A program made the translations under genes and the position numbers. From the NCBI GenBank assembly GCA_032717465.1, contig CM064697.1:4888501-4952500 (forward strand): a stretch of DNA of 64,000 nucleotides, read 5' to 3'. The notes below the pieces were generated by a model. It was not told the origin of the DNA, ran no database searches, and worked only from the letters and a program-made list of their open reading frames with translations. Positions 32,488 to 44,826 of the stretch are shown here, one piece after another; the stretch's first letter is position 1; the number at the start of each line of letters is the position of its first letter. The stretch comes from Coenobita brevimanus. Taxonomy: Eukaryota; Arthropoda; Malacostraca; Decapoda; Coenobitidae.

Positions 32488-32794
32488 AAAACGAACTACC
32501 TTAAATTGAATTCTGAAGCACCCCACCCAACAACACCATTCGAGTGAACATTGAGCCAACATATCCGCGCGTGAGAGCTGGGGAGGGGCATGGCAGTGTG
32601 TGGGGGTGGGGTTGAAAGGGGGGACTGGGTGAATCCGGGATGTGGAGGGAGAAGGGAAGGATGGGGAAGGGGGAATGAAGTGGTCGAACTTGGATTGGTT
32701 TTGGGAGAGTAATCAATCATCTCATCGCAGTTAATATATATTTTATTTTATCAGTATTCTTCAGACTTTTAGAGGTGGAGGGTAGACATATGGC

Positions 32795-32889
32795 CTTCAT
32801 TAGCTCTTCACTAGCGGGTCATTTGAAGCTGAGTAAAATCGTCTGGTAGTAACAATATACATGTACGTCATTAGGCTGAAGGGGTTTAA
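32795..32889 (-). mobile_element. TTAA-type MITE, copy D, partial
   Basis: On the minus strand it begins TTAAACCCCTTCAGCC, then TAATGACGTACATG, then TACTACCAGACGATTTTACT and CAGCTTCAAATGACC, in the same block order as the other members. The other end is decayed. Confidence 0.5.
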
Positions 32890-32950
32890 AGGGAGGGTTT
32901 GAGGAAGACAGGGTTTGCATCTCACTTTACCCAGCCTTCACCTCCACACG

Positions 32951-33086
32951 AGTGTGTGTGTGTGTGTGTGTGTGTGTGTTGGGGTGAGAAAGAGAGGGAG
33001 GGAGGGACGGGAATGAAATATATACGAGATGGGGAGAGGGAGGTGTGAGAGGAGGAATGCATTAGAGAGAGAGAGAGAGAGAGAGA
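32951..33086. repeat. (GT)n and (GA)n arrays
   Basis: GT run 32951-32979, purine-rich link with GGGAGG phrases, GA run 33064-33086. Confidence 0.9.
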
Positions 33087-33288
33087 CCATACAGGCCTTT
33101 CTAAGTGTTCCAGCGCGGATACTGTTAAACTTACTGATAAACTTGCCTGAAACAAAACATTAAGAACACACAAACAGTCAAAAAGTGTTACATCACCCAG
33201 TGTTATACTGTAGAGAGAATGTGCACTGCGTTACATCCCCATTGCCGATATCATCCCCAATATCAGCATTGTTATATTATCCAAACTG

Positions 33289-33291
<3 letters not shown>

Positions 33292-33361
<70 letters not shown>
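33292..33361. repeat. (GA)n microsatellite
   Basis: About 70 bp of uninterrupted GA. Confidence 0.95.
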
Positions 33362-33366
<5 letters not shown>

Positions 33367-33484
33367 TTCTGACTTCTCATACATTTTAAAAGAGGTATGG
33401 CCAGGGGTAATTCTCTCTCTCCCTCTCTCTCTTTCTCTCTCATGTTGCTTTCTCTTTCACGTGACATGGAATAATTTTACCCAT

Positions 33485-33487
<3 letters not shown>

Positions 33488-33549
<62 letters not shown>
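33488..33549. repeat. (GA)n microsatellite
   Basis: About 62 bp of GA; a short CT-rich stretch lies between it and the previous array (33413-33440). Confidence 0.95.
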
Positions 33550-33553
<4 letters not shown>

Positions 33554-33614
33554 TGGTGTTACTTCCACATCCGCCTCACTCTCAGGTTACAGGGTAGTAA
33601 CTGAGAGCCATTGC

Positions 33615-33745
33615 CCAGGTGTACACGTTACTAATTGTACACACGTTACTTAGGTTATGTACGTTAATTGATGTACACATTACTTGGGGTGTACCTGTTA
33701 ATTGATGTGCTCCTTAGGATGTACATAATGGATTGTACATGCATG
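33615..33745. repeat. Degenerate GTACA/TTACT tandem repeat
   Basis: Repeated phrases GGTGTACACGTTACTAATTG, TGTACACACGTTACTTAGG, GATGTACACATTACTTGGGG and GGTGTACCTGTTAATTGATG form a decayed array with an irregular period of about 21-33 bp. Confidence 0.7.
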
Positions 33746-33887
33746 CACATCAACGTAGTTTAGCATCAACATTAAGCTCACATTGTTATCATACCCAGTG
33801 CACAAATTACTGTACATTAGCACATCCATATACACATTGGATTCATTAATTTAAATATGCACAAGCACATACCACACGTCAGTATCT

Positions 33888-33889
<2 letters not shown>

Positions 33890-33978
<89 letters not shown>
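33890..33978. repeat. (CA)n microsatellite
   Basis: About 88 bp of CA, the longest CA array in the window. Confidence 0.95.
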
Positions 33979-34152
33979 GCCTCAAATGTACTTAACCAGT
34001 ATGTATTGATATTTGACTGATATTCGATATTTTGTACTAATATCGCTTTCTTTCACAGGTAAGTGGTTGGGAGGGAATGGGTGAGAGTTGAAGATAAGCG
34101 CAAGAGGAAGAAATAAAAAGGAAGAGACAGAAGATAAAATTAAAAAGGTAAG

Positions 34153-34198
34153 GAGAGAGAGATAGATAGATAAAGAGAGAGAGAGAGAGAGAGAGAGA
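34153..34198. repeat. (GA)n(GATA)n microsatellite
   Basis: GA run interrupted by GATAGATAGATAAA. Confidence 0.9.
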
Positions 34199-34357
34199 AT
34201 TTTTGTGGGAGAATTACCTGGCCTCAGTTATAAGTCTGTCAGGTTTACGTTCTGAGGTGGATACAAAGAAGGAAAGGAAATGAGAACTTCAAGAACATTG
34301 TTGTGTTTCAAGGTGATTTAAACAAACGGGGAACCCTGGTAGCAAGGTTATGGGAGC

Positions 34358-34491
<134 letters not shown>

Positions 34492-34573
34492 ATACCCTAT
34501 TTTTCGTTCCATTGTTTTAACCTCCCGTTACCGTGTGGCAAAAAGCATTAATAGTTTCCTCTTCCTTACCGCC

Positions 34574-34575
<2 letters not shown>

Positions 34576-34608
<33 letters not shown>

Positions 34609-34636
34609 TTTTACCTTTTCTTACTTTTTAGTTCCT

Positions 34637-34667
<31 letters not shown>
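34576..34667. repeat. (CT)n and (GA)n inverted pair
   Basis: CT run 34576-34604 and GA run 34639-34667, complementary arms about 29 bp long around a 34-bp spacer. Confidence 0.95.
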
Positions 34668-34669
<2 letters not shown>

Positions 34670-34759
34670 GGCAGTTATAAGGACCTTGACACGAGACACG
34701 CAACCTTTGATAACGACTGATAACAGGTGACCAAGTCAAGCTAACACAAAGAAAGAGTG

Positions 34760-34762
34760 TTT

Positions 34763-34805
<43 letters not shown>

Positions 34806-34874
34806 GGGGGGGCAACAAAGAAACACTGTAGCACTCGTGTACCGTTCATGTGTATTAGGGCATGTCCAGTTACC

Positions 34875-34919
<45 letters not shown>
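34760..34919. repeat. (GT)n(GA)n and (CT)n arrays
   Basis: GT run 34760-34786 running into GA to 34806, then a CT run 34882-34919. Confidence 0.95.
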
Positions 34920-34923
<4 letters not shown>

Positions 34924-35349
34924 GTCTATCAGTCTATTTATCTGTGTCGTTGTCTTTCTGTATATCTATGTGTGTGTGACTATACCGTATCGTTCTGTCC
35001 ATCATTTATCCATCTATCTGTCTTTCTGTGTACCGGGCTATCTATCTCACGTTATTTACCTGCACGTATAGTGGCAGCTGCTTCTCTTGATAAAAATTTC
35101 CGTTCCACTGTGTCTGTATCTTCGAAAAAAGAAAAAGAAAAAAGAAGAGGTTGAATGTACAGTGTTCAGATAATGCAAGACAAAGAAGAAAGCGAGACGG
35201 GGCGAATAGAAGGAAATGAAGTTGGGGAGAGACATAGGAAAAGGAGAAAGGAAAGGAGAAGAGAGGTGCGAGAAGAAGGAACAGTGGGAGAGATGGAGGA
35301 AGGTGGTTGCCGTGGTGATTGGTCGGGGTGCAAGGTGTCACCGTTTTGG

Positions 35350-36060
35350 CTACTTATAATGCTCTTCATTTACCTCTTTTCCTTCGTTTCTACGTATTTA
35401 CTTCTGTTTGTCTCGCTTCCTTCATTTCTGTGGTTTTACTTCTCCATCATCGTATCTAGAAGTCCATTTTTTTCTTTCACTTCCTTTTACCGTTTAGTTA
35501 AAATACCTTCTGGTTCTTTCCATCACCTTTTCCTCCTCCCCTTGCTCCTCCTATATACATGATTCATTCCCACATGTTCCTCCCTTCTCGTTTCGTTGTT
35601 CCTTCCCTTTCCGCCTTTCCTTTTCCTTTCTACCTGTTATTACCTTTTTCTTAGTTTCTTCACCTTCCCATAATTCTTCTCCGCTTCCCTATTGTTTGCT
35701 TCTTTTCTGTTTTCTTATGCCTTCGTAATTGTTTGTTCCTTTTCTTTATCCTGTTCTTATCTTTGTTTTCTATTATTTTTGTTGCTCGTATTCTGTATTT
35801 CCTCCTTTTTGTTCTCCCCTCTCCTCTGTTACCCGTCACTTTTCACCTCATCTTCTTACACCTTCAGATCTTTTTTTTCCGCCTTTATTTTTCATCCATT
35901 ATCCTTCACCTTCTTCGTTCTCCTGTCATCCTTCCTCGTTTTTCCCTTCTTCTTTACTTATTTCTCCAGCCTTCTTTCCTCATTTCACTAATTACGATCT
36001 GAATATCCTCTTTTCTTACCCTTTTTAGTACTTTATATTTCTCTTTTCCACCAGTTTTCC
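35350..36060. repeat. Pyrimidine-rich block
   Basis: About 700 bp of T/C-rich sequence; open frames are Phe/Leu/Ser low complexity. Confidence 0.75.
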
Positions 36061-36083
36061 TCATCTGTATTTTGGCTTATTCC

Positions 36084-36086
<3 letters not shown>

Positions 36087-36143
<57 letters not shown>
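36087..36143. repeat. (GT)n microsatellite
   Basis: About 56 bp of GT. Confidence 0.95.
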
Positions 36144-36148
<5 letters not shown>

Positions 36149-36421
36149 TACGGTTGAGTTCAGCGTATAGTTTTTCATATGGTGGAGTGAGTTAGTGGGT
36201 GTCATGTAACACTGTTCCATTATAATATAGGCAGGGAATGGGGGCTATCTGGTTGGTTGGTTGATGGGTTGGCTGGTGGACTGAGATAGAGGTTGTTGTT
36301 GTGAAATGTGCCCTTGTAGGTTCAGGATGTGAGGTGGTTGATTTGGAAATATAATGCGTCATGTGTTTGTACGGTATATAGTACATAATAAAGCACAGTA
36401 AATAACAGTTGTACCGTATCC

Positions 36422-36422
<1 letters not shown>

Positions 36423-36482
<60 letters not shown>
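36423..36482. repeat. (GT)n microsatellite
   Basis: About 60 bp of GT. Confidence 0.95.
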
Positions 36483-36487
<5 letters not shown>

Positions 36488-37713
36488 TACCAGGTAGCAA
36501 TGGTTGAAGGAAAATGTCAACGTAATTTGACAAGACGTCCGTATAAATTCTGTTATGAACGTCGTGTACAGTATATGAATATGGTAAACGGCAAAATTAA
36601 GTAAGTATTACCTGGATATATTTCGTGCAACAAACTATCATGGCTTTAACTTTTGTTCTCCCTCCCCCTTTTTGTATATGCCATACCGGTATATATTGCT
36701 ACAACTATAGACATGGCTCACATTCTTGATTAAATATTCATTGGAGTTGTTCGAATCCTCAAGTTGCACCGACATAGATAAGTATTGTAAATTCATAATA
36801 TACTGTAGTGACAGCGAGAAATATGGACATTGCCGGAATAAATTTTCCAAATTACCATCAATCATATGTTCCTTTTCGCTCACATATAGCGTTTCTAGTG
36901 ATACTCAACCTAGAGCTGTCCATCCTTCCAGTAACTGGAGATACCGTACTGCTACCATAAATGAAGCAGGAAGTCGGATATATTAATGAAGGCAGAAAGC
37001 AAAATTGACAAGTAACAGAGTAACCTTGTGAAGTGCCATAGAAAAAATTACAGTAAACACGATGGCAGTATGATTTTATCGTCCGTGCAATACAAGAGAC
37101 TCCCCGCCACCAGCAGGTGGCAACTTTTACGACGTGCTTTATAGCAGTATGAATATGTTACATAATGGTAAATAGCATTCATGAAACACTGTTTATTCCT
37201 GATGTAATGGACATATCGTATGAATAGTAGATGCATAACTAGTTTTTCTTCACTGCTGACAGTAGCTCTTATTACTCATGGAGGAATGTCTGATATTATT
37301 ACTTAATGTGCTCTTCAACAATTTGCTTATTCAAATTTTGTTAATGATTATAGACAGTTTTATTCAAATGACACAAGGCCTGTAAATAGTTGTATAAGTA
37401 AATGGGTTGTATTACATGAGTGTAGTAACTAAACATAGATACAAGCAAATTAAAATATTGATAGTACAGTATATTTGATGGGCAGGTAGGCAGATACCAC
37501 ATTGTTATTGCTGTATATCAGTTGCTCAGTGAAGTCGGGAACCTAAAGCGAAGTAACGTTTCAGCACGGGGAAGCATTAAGTTCTTTGTAAATATGCATG
37601 TAGTACAGTAATGTAGTATATGCAGTGAATTGTGGTAGTACAGTAGTAGTAGTAGTAGTAGTAGTTGTGAGTAGAGTGATAGGCATGTAAAGTATTAGAA
37701 ACAGTAAGTTGTT
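36483..37713. other. Non-coding AT-rich stretch
   Basis: No exon or repeat family recognised. Ends with a TAG-type trinucleotide run (37640-37665) leading into the 140-bp tandem duplication. Confidence 0.5.
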
Positions 37714-37999
37714 GTAGTAGAGATGGTGAGTACTGTGTAGGTATGTAAAGCAGTAGAGTTAGTATCAAGTTCCTTGCTCGTGACATAGGATCTTCGCACA
37801 CCGCTGTCTGTTGTGTGTTGAGTCCCTGTAGCGGTGGACTTTGCAGAGACGCAGTAGTAGAGATGGTGAGTACTGTGTAGGTATGTAAAGCAGTAGAGTT
37901 AGTATCAAGTTCCTTGCTCGTGACATAGGATCTTCGCACACCGCTGTCTGTTGTGTGTTGAGTCCCTGTAGCGGTGGACTTTGCAGAGACGCAGTAGTA
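37714..37999. repeat. Exact 140-bp tandem duplication
   Basis: The segment 37714-37859 is repeated without any visible difference at 37854-37999 (period 140 bp, six-base overlap GTAGTA). It contains AGATGGTGAGTACTGTGTAG near the start and GCGGTGGACTTTGCAGAGAC near the end. A degenerate relative of part of it (GGCATGTAAAGTATTAGAAA) lies just upstream at 37682. Confidence 0.95.
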
Positions 38000-38126
38000 A
38001 GTTAGGCCCCCCCCCCCGAGCGACCGTGTGTGTAATTCACCGGGTCGGTCAGGATCACTTGATGGTCGTGATCGTCAGCTTTTTACCCTCCCGGAAGGGA
38101 GCTGAGAGCTCATATAGTCCGATCTA

Positions 38127-38128
<2 letters not shown>

Positions 38129-38187
<59 letters not shown>

Positions 38188-38202
38188 CTGTCTGTCTGTC
38201 TG

Positions 38203-38248
<46 letters not shown>
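38129..38248. repeat. (GT)n(GTCT)n(CT)n compound array
   Basis: GT run 38129-38186, four to five GTCT units to about 38206, and a CT run to 38248. Confidence 0.95.
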
Positions 38249-38249
<1 letters not shown>

Positions 38250-38253
<4 letters not shown>

Positions 38254-38715
38254 CCCAGTCTTTCCCAGTTTCCTCATGTTGCTCAGTTTCTCCCATGTTT
38301 CCTGATATTTCTGTATCTAGCCCCTCCTTCCCTCCATCTTTCGCCGTTGTCCCCGTTTCCTCATTTTTTTCATTTTCGTTTTTTCCATCACTTCCTCTTT
38401 TCTCATCCTCTTTGCATGACTTTTCCCTCATTCTTGTCTGTCGGGTGTGCTGTCCTTCCCCTCTCTCTCGGTTCTTCACTTTTCCACCGATATCCGCATC
38501 CCTCTGCACATTACCTCTCCACAACTCTCCCGCTTTCCTCACCTCGTCACACCTTACAGATTTCCCTCTTTTCCATCTTCTTGTGTGCTCCCCCCTTTTC
38601 CTCTCCTCTCCTCGATTCTCACTCCCTTCCCTCTCCTCTCCTGGACTCTCACTCCCTTTCCTCACCCCTCGCCAACACTCCCTCCCTTTTCTCTCATCCC
38701 CCGTACTCTCCCCTT
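38250..38715. repeat. Pyrimidine-rich block with 30-bp repeats
   Basis: C/T-rich. Near 38595-38700 it holds about three degenerate units of about 30 bp (GATTCTCACTCCCTTCCCTC, GACTCTCACTCCCTTTCCTC). Confidence 0.8.
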
Positions 38716-38882
38716 ATGCCAGACGTGGCCGAAGCGTGAATAAGCATAGTGACGGTGGTTGTGCTGCGTAATGAGGCCAACACGAGGTTTATTATTTGCT
38801 ACTGGCTCACCTTGGATGGGCGTGGTCATTGTAGCAGCGTGGGGGGCACTGGGGGTAGATAGATAGGGACGGATAGATGGAT

Positions 38883-38900
38883 AGAGAGAGAGAGAGAGAG
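38883..38900. repeat. (GA)n microsatellite
   Basis: Short GA run following GATAGATG-type units. Confidence 0.9.
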
Positions 38901-39167
38901 TATTGCATATTGAGTGAATGCATATGTATGTTAAAAAATATGAAGAGGTCCGGAAGATAAAAGCAAAAAGAAATGAATAAGTATGTTATATAAAAGTTGA
39001 GATAAAAGGATGTATATAAAAGTGGTTTAAGTGCCAAGCTACCCACGTCACTGATCTGGCACTCTGTCTCTCACCTGACACTCCCTTCAGCCCTCCCTCC
39101 CTCCCTCCCTCTCCACTTACCTCTTGTATTTTTTACCCACTTCTTTAGCTTCCTCCTCCTTCTATTC

Positions 39168-39171
<4 letters not shown>

Positions 39172-39212
<41 letters not shown>
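39172..39212. repeat. (CT)n microsatellite
   Basis: About 40 bp of CT. Confidence 0.95.
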
Positions 39213-39214
<2 letters not shown>

Positions 39215-39379
39215 GTCTTCTTTCCTTCCTTTCTGAAATGTTTCCTTGGTATTATCTAACTCTGATAACGTATCCGATACCATGTCTCGGGTACACTCAA
39301 GGTACAGTCTGCACGTCGCGTTGTTCACTGCACTAAGGGTAACGTATCTGTAGGCGAGATGACAGTTGCAATATTTGTT

Positions 39380-39716
39380 TGCATTCGAGCATTAGTCATC
39401 CTATATTTCTATTTCTCTTTCTCCTTGCTATCCTCCCCTCCTCTAATTCACCTTTATTGGATGTAGAGCCTCCACTTAAGTTCTCTCATCCCTCCAGACA
39501 TAAATTTCCCTCCTCTGGCAGTTCTCTCACCTTCCCATCCCTCCCCTCGCCTGCTTCTTTCAGTATATCCCTTTCCTCTCCCCTCTCCCTGTTCTCCCTC
39601 TCGTTTTCTTTACTCTATCAGGTGACAGCGACAAAAATCAAGGGACAGTGCCAGAAACAGCAACAACCATCTTCCCAAACCATGCATCTTTTTGTGTCCC
39701 CCCCCCCTCTCTCTCT

Positions 39717-39775
<59 letters not shown>

Positions 39776-40290
39776 TTCACCTTCTGTCTTTCCTTCAGTT
39801 CATCTTTTCGCCTCCTCACCAGTCCTTTCTACTCCAAGCGTCATTGTTTCTTTCAGTCATTTTTCATTTTAGCTTTCCTCCTTCCATCTCATCCTCCCTT
39901 CCTTCATTTCCTCTTTTCCTCATTACTTCTGTATCTCCTGCTCTTTCAACTCATCTGCCATTGATTTTAATGTTAACCATCCTCCTCCTAATGTTCCATC
40001 CATCTTCTTCAGCTGTTTATCCCTTTTGCTCGTTCTTTCCTCAGTCTTCCCTCTCGCTTTCTAGTTTCTCCTCCCAGACTTCCTCCATCCCCCCCTTCCC
40101 CACTTCTGATACGCATATAGCTCTCCTCTACTCCCTTCGTCCTTAACCCCCACCCTCTCTCCCTCCTCCATCTCACCCCTTGCGTTCTGTAACTCCCTCC
40201 TCCTCTGGCTTATTCTTTGCACAATCATCCCACTCCCCCTCTCCTTCCCCCTCCTCTCTCAGTCTTCTCCATGTCGCCCCCCTTTCCCTC
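39380..40290. repeat. Pyrimidine-rich block with (CT)n(GT)n array
   Basis: C/T-rich sequence broken by CT (39707-39719) and GT (39720-39773) arrays. The 255-residue open frame across it is compositional. Confidence 0.8.
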
Positions 40291-40800
40291 TTACGCACAT
40301 AACCATGCTGTTAAATGAAGTGAATGAATGTAGGTTTTGGTAGATGTGGATGAATGGATGGATGTCAGCGTGGGTATATATGGGTGTGGTTTGATGAGGG
40401 GATAGAAATTAATTGTGTGTGTGTGTGTGTGTTTTGGGGGGGTAGGTTTGAGGACAAGGTACGGTAAGAATTAGCCTTGTAGGTTAATTAGGTTTTTGTA
40501 AGCTGTTGTGAACAGTTGTAACCAAGCCGAATCTAACAGTAGAACGACCTTACTAAAACTAGCTTAACCAAACCAAACTTTATATAGTAACAAATTTAGC
40601 TTCTCGTGTTGTATGTAGAGTATTTATAGCCAACATAAACAACATATTAATCACACAGCAACAGAGAGAGAGAGAGAGAGAGCGGACTTCTATGAAATGT
40701 TTTGGTCGCGTGTGTTGCAATGTAAACAGTGACGTGGGCTGATCCTGCTTCTGGTGGGTTATTTTGTTGTTGTTTACTACTACTGCTATTACTGTTATTA

Positions 40801-40838
<38 letters not shown>

Positions 40839-41277
40839 TGACGTCCTGGGCCCTACAGCTTTCCCATACTTTGACTGAGATTGTGCCGTTTTAGAATGAA
40901 CGAAGTCATTGTGTTCAGGGACTTAATATTGTCAGTGGATCAGTGTTAAAGTTTAGTGATATTATTAGTGTGTTAAGGTCTTGAATGCTTTGTTATTTTT
41001 TTTTTTATTTGGCCGTGTTTATCAGTACCGTATCACTTTTTTTTTTTATTCTTCTTCCTGTCCTGTTGCGGCAGTCGTGAGGTCTTATTATGCATTATTG
41101 TTTATCTTTTTAATTTTATTGCATTTTTTATCGTCGGACCTTCAATTCGGAAAGAAGCAACGTCCATGAAAGTCGGTCATAAACAAACAAACCACTCGAT
41201 GTTCGTGAAGGAAGCCGTGATGTTTTTTCAGAATTATGATTACTCAGCATGTGATAACTTTATTTTTTCCTAGATTA

Positions 41278-41281
<4 letters not shown>
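40291..41281. other. Non-coding stretch with short arrays
   Basis: GT run 40414-40432, GA run 40663-40682, (TTA)n run 40803-40836. No exon recognised. Confidence 0.6.

Positions 41282-41347
<66 letters not shown>
41282..41347. repeat. (CT)n microsatellite
   Basis: About 65 bp of CT followed by GTGTGCGTGCG. Confidence 0.95.
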
Positions 41348-41349
<2 letters not shown>

Positions 41350-41499
41350 GTGTGTGTGTGTGCGTGCGTGTGCGTGCGCATGCGGTTTCCCCCCTGTGTA
41401 ATGCCTCGTAAAAATTTGGCTTGATCCTGTAGCCTTCTAGGAATTTTTAGGGGGGGCTCATCTCCCTAGCTCGCCATGTGCTTTTCCTAGAACCTTGAC

Positions 41500-42024
41500 A
41501 TGCTGGAGCGGACGCAGGGTGGGGATAGGGAAGGAAAAAAGAAGAGGGATAGGGCAGAAAAAAAGGAGTGGAGAGAGAGAGAGAGAGAGGAAATCGGATA
41601 TTGTTGGAGAGAGAAGAATGCAGGGACGAGGAGAATGAAATGATAATAAGCATCAGAGGAAGCAAAAGATGGCCTGATGGAGGGAAAATGAGGGAAGGGA
41701 AGAGAAAGAGAGAGAGAGAGAGAGGAATGATTGAATGAAAGGGTAATGAGTAACAGTGGAGTTAAGGGAAAGGGGGAAAAAGTGAGAGGAGGAAAAGAGA
41801 ATTGATATAGGAAAGTGAGGGAGTAGTGAGTGAGGGTGTATTCCTGGAAATTAAACGTGAGGTAGAATAGGTAGATTGAGAGAGAGAAAGAGAGAGAGAG
41901 GAGGGTAAGATAAAGAGGAAGGGTTTGATAGCAGAAGCTGGGGATGAGGAATGGAGTATATTTAGCAACCTTAGACGCTCGTTGGTTGAGGCTGATGGAT
42001 GGCAGGCGTGGATGGGGGGGGGGA

Positions 42025-42069
<45 letters not shown>

Positions 42070-42760
42070 AGCACACTTGAAGTAGAGCAAATAAAGAGAA
42101 ACACTCACACAGCTCCCCACTCCACCAACCTGTGTTCATCCACCGAATCATTAGCTAGACGGGGAAGTAAGTCCTTTTAATAGACTTTTGCGAAGAGATG
42201 ATAAACAGGAAGAGGGAAATTCTTATTATTAAGGAAGATGGTAACAGGCTGTGTATACGTTATGTAGGGAAGAAATAGTTAAGAGAAAGTGTGTGCTGGG
42301 AAAGAGAGGAGAGGATAGTGGCGGAAGTTAGTTAATACGTGAAATGAGTAAAGGAAATACTGCAGAGGAACTGATGATGATGAGGATGATTATGATGATG
42401 ATGATGATAACACGAGACGTAAGAAAGGGAGCAGGAGGGAAGGGGGAAAGGAAATGATTTAGAAGGAAATATGATTGAGAGAGGGAAAGAAGAAGGAAAG
42501 AAAATGCCAGATATGTGGAAATACATGAGGAAACGAAAATAAATGCGGGAAAGGGGAGGATGAAGACTGGGAGGAACCAGTAAGAAAACAGGAGGAAAAT
42601 CACGTGAAGAAAGGGACACGAGAGGGAGAGAAAATATGGTGACTGAGGGAGTGACAATCCTCCTCTGGGGACGAGTGACAGACCGAAGTGGAGAGAGAGA
42701 GAGAGAGAGAGAGAGTAGATGATGTCACTAATTTGAAGAGAAAGGTAATGGATGAACATT
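41500..42760. repeat. Purine-rich block with four (GA)n arrays
   Basis: A/G-rich sequence with GA arrays at 41573-41589, 41704-41723, 42028-42067 and 42691-42716, and a GATGAT patch (42370-42410). Minus-strand frames (up to 205 residues) are Ser/Leu/Phe/Pro artefacts. Confidence 0.8.
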
Positions 42761-43200
42761 TCAACTCAGTCAGAAAAGTACATGAATGATTAGTAAGAAT
42801 AACGGTATCAGTAATAATAATATTTCAATAAATAACAATGAGGCGGTTATTGATAATGCGTTAATAATTAGTAAAACATTAAGTAATGTGAAGAATAAGA
42901 AGTTTTAAGGAAACAAATATTAACAAGTATAGTAAATAAATGATACTACTAATAATATCGACAGTAGATATAACAGTAAATTTGTCTGTCTTTCAGTAAT
43001 AACAGTAACAGAAGAAAAACAACAAACATCTAAACAACAGCAGTAACAGAGCCATTCCTGCTTTCACACACTTTCTCTTTCTTCTGATAGTACCCAGACT
43101 TCGTCAAGACGGGTAGCGATATCATCTAGAGCCTCTGCTCATTGTGGATACTGCACTTTTATCACTGTTGTTCAGTGGACGGACATGGGGATTTTTATGT
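42761..43200. other. AT-rich spacer
   Basis: Rich in AGTAATAATA/AACAGTAA phrases. No feature recognised. Confidence 0.5.
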
Positions 43201-43206
43201 ATAAGT

Positions 43207-43207
43207 A

Positions 43208-43275
<68 letters not shown>
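43207..43275. repeat. (GT)n microsatellite
   Basis: About 68 bp of GT. Confidence 0.95.
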
Positions 43276-43277
<2 letters not shown>

Positions 43278-43524
43278 GTTTATGTGTGTGAGCGTATTTT
43301 TCTGTGGGAGATACGTATTTATGTTACAATTTGTTGTGTTTGCTGTTGTATGTTGGATGCTGTATGTTGGATGTTTTACACTTGTTTGTATATTGAAATC
43401 TGGATTGTTGACTTGTTTCTGTGGGGTTTCTTTTATTTAATATCAGAATTTACCTTAGGTTATTGTGCATACGTGTTTTGTTTTTTATTATTCTTGTATT
43501 TATACTACGTATATGTCTATAATC

Positions 43525-43582
43525 GTTATTTAAGAACAGGAGAAGATAACTGCCAAGGGCCAGATGGCCCATGCTAGGCAGC
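43525..43582 (-). mobile_element. CR1-like 3' terminus, solo copy
   Basis: AGAAGATAACTGCCAAGGGC, then CAGATGGCCCATGCTAGGCA. It matches the sequence at 44117-44166 (GAGGATAACTGCAGTAGGCC, GGCTGGCCCATGCTAGGCGG), which lies downstream of a minus-strand CR1-like coding remnant. I recognise this block as the 3'-UTR end of a CR1-like family in aquatic invertebrates. 5'-truncated to the last 60 bp or so. Confidence 0.6.
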
Positions 43583-44381
43583 TTATATATTAACTGGTGT
43601 TTTCAGATTATTTACTTGATTGTGGAGGCTTTTACGCAACGAAACCTTCTTGGCTATATGCGCACTTCCCTGATATAGCCTACTGTCCGTTCTTTGTTGT
43701 GCATTTCTGACCTTTTAAATATCTTTTACTTTTCGTTTCCTGTTAATTTGTTTTTATTGATCATTCCTTTTTCTTCTACTTTAATCTTTGACCTGCTATA
43801 GTCTTTTCTCTTTTTCTTTTTTTCTTTATTGGTCCTTGTCTCGTGTTTTCCCCCTTGTTCCGAGTGGATGGGAATTATTACAGGTACGGAATTTGGTATT
43901 AGTTTGTGTCACGTGGGATAATAGCATAGTTGGTCCTTGTTTTGTCAGATTAATTAGACAAGGAGTGATGTCAGGACAAGCATTTATTCAGATACAGTAT
44001 TCGATGTGGGATTTAGAGCAAAACATAGGCTAATGAAAGATGGTCCGTTTTCATTTTTTTCTTTTCTTTTCATTAGCTGTCGACGTAATTCTCTCTCCTA
44101 GAGAGAGAGAGAGAGAACTTAAGAAGAGAGGATAACTGCAGTAGGCCGGCTGGCCCATGCTAGGCGGCTCCTAGAAGAGTAACTGAACTATTAGAATGAG
44201 ATAAGGATAGCATAGGAGAAGGCTCTTCCCTTTCCTCCAAACCCTCCAGCCGAAGCCGGCAGGATAAAGTCAGAAAGAACACCACGTAGCGTAGAAAAAC
44301 TGGCATGGACGTTTTATTGGAAAGTGCGAAAGGAGAAAAAGAGACTGCCATAGTGTAACCTGAAGAGGAAAAAAGAATGAA

Positions 44382-44759
44382 TTAGTACTGGATATAAGAT
44401 TTTTTTTTATACCCCCCCCCCTTGTTTGCCATATGCTTATGTAGCCAATGCTTGAAACTCTCAGTGGAAGGGGCAGCCACTACATCTCTAGGTAGCTTAT
44501 TCCATTCGTCCACTACTGTATTGCCAAAGTAATTTCTACCTATTTCCTTACTAAAACGGAATTTTTCTAGTTTGAAACCATTACCGGTATTTCTGGTTCT
44601 ATCCTGTATGCTCACTTTAAGTACCTTGCTAATATCTCCCTTATTTATTCCCTTCATCCACTTAATCACTTCAATTAAGTCTCCCCTTACTCTACGCCTA
44701 TCTAGTGAGTGCAGAGTTAGTCTTTCTAGTCTCTCCATATGACAGATTTCGAACACCAT
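44382..44759 (-). pseudogene. C-terminus of CR1-like reverse transcriptase ORF
   Basis: A 125-residue open frame with the blocks that end CR1-like ORF2 proteins: RLERLTLHSLDRRRVRGDLI, then RTRNTGNGFKLEKFRF, then VVDEWNKLPRDVVAAPSTES and a final FKHWLHKHM. The upstream coding sequence continues in another frame (44827-45117), so at least one frameshift separates them. The frame ends shortly after a run of G and T residues that is probably the decayed start of the 3' UTR. No function expected. Confidence 0.8.
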
Positions 44760-44826
44760 GAATCATTTTTGTCATTCTTCTCTGTACATTTTCTAACGAG
44801 TTTATATACATTCTATAGTAAAGACA

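Noticed and set aside
36740..36760. GTTCGAATCC, resembling a tRNA B-box
   Set aside because: No A-box, acceptor stem or cloverleaf could be formed with the flanks.
43144..43577. Hydrophobic Cys-Val-rich frames
   Set aside because: The CV repeat comes from the GT array and the rest is T-rich; apparent membrane segments are compositional. The end overlaps a CR1-like 3' terminus.
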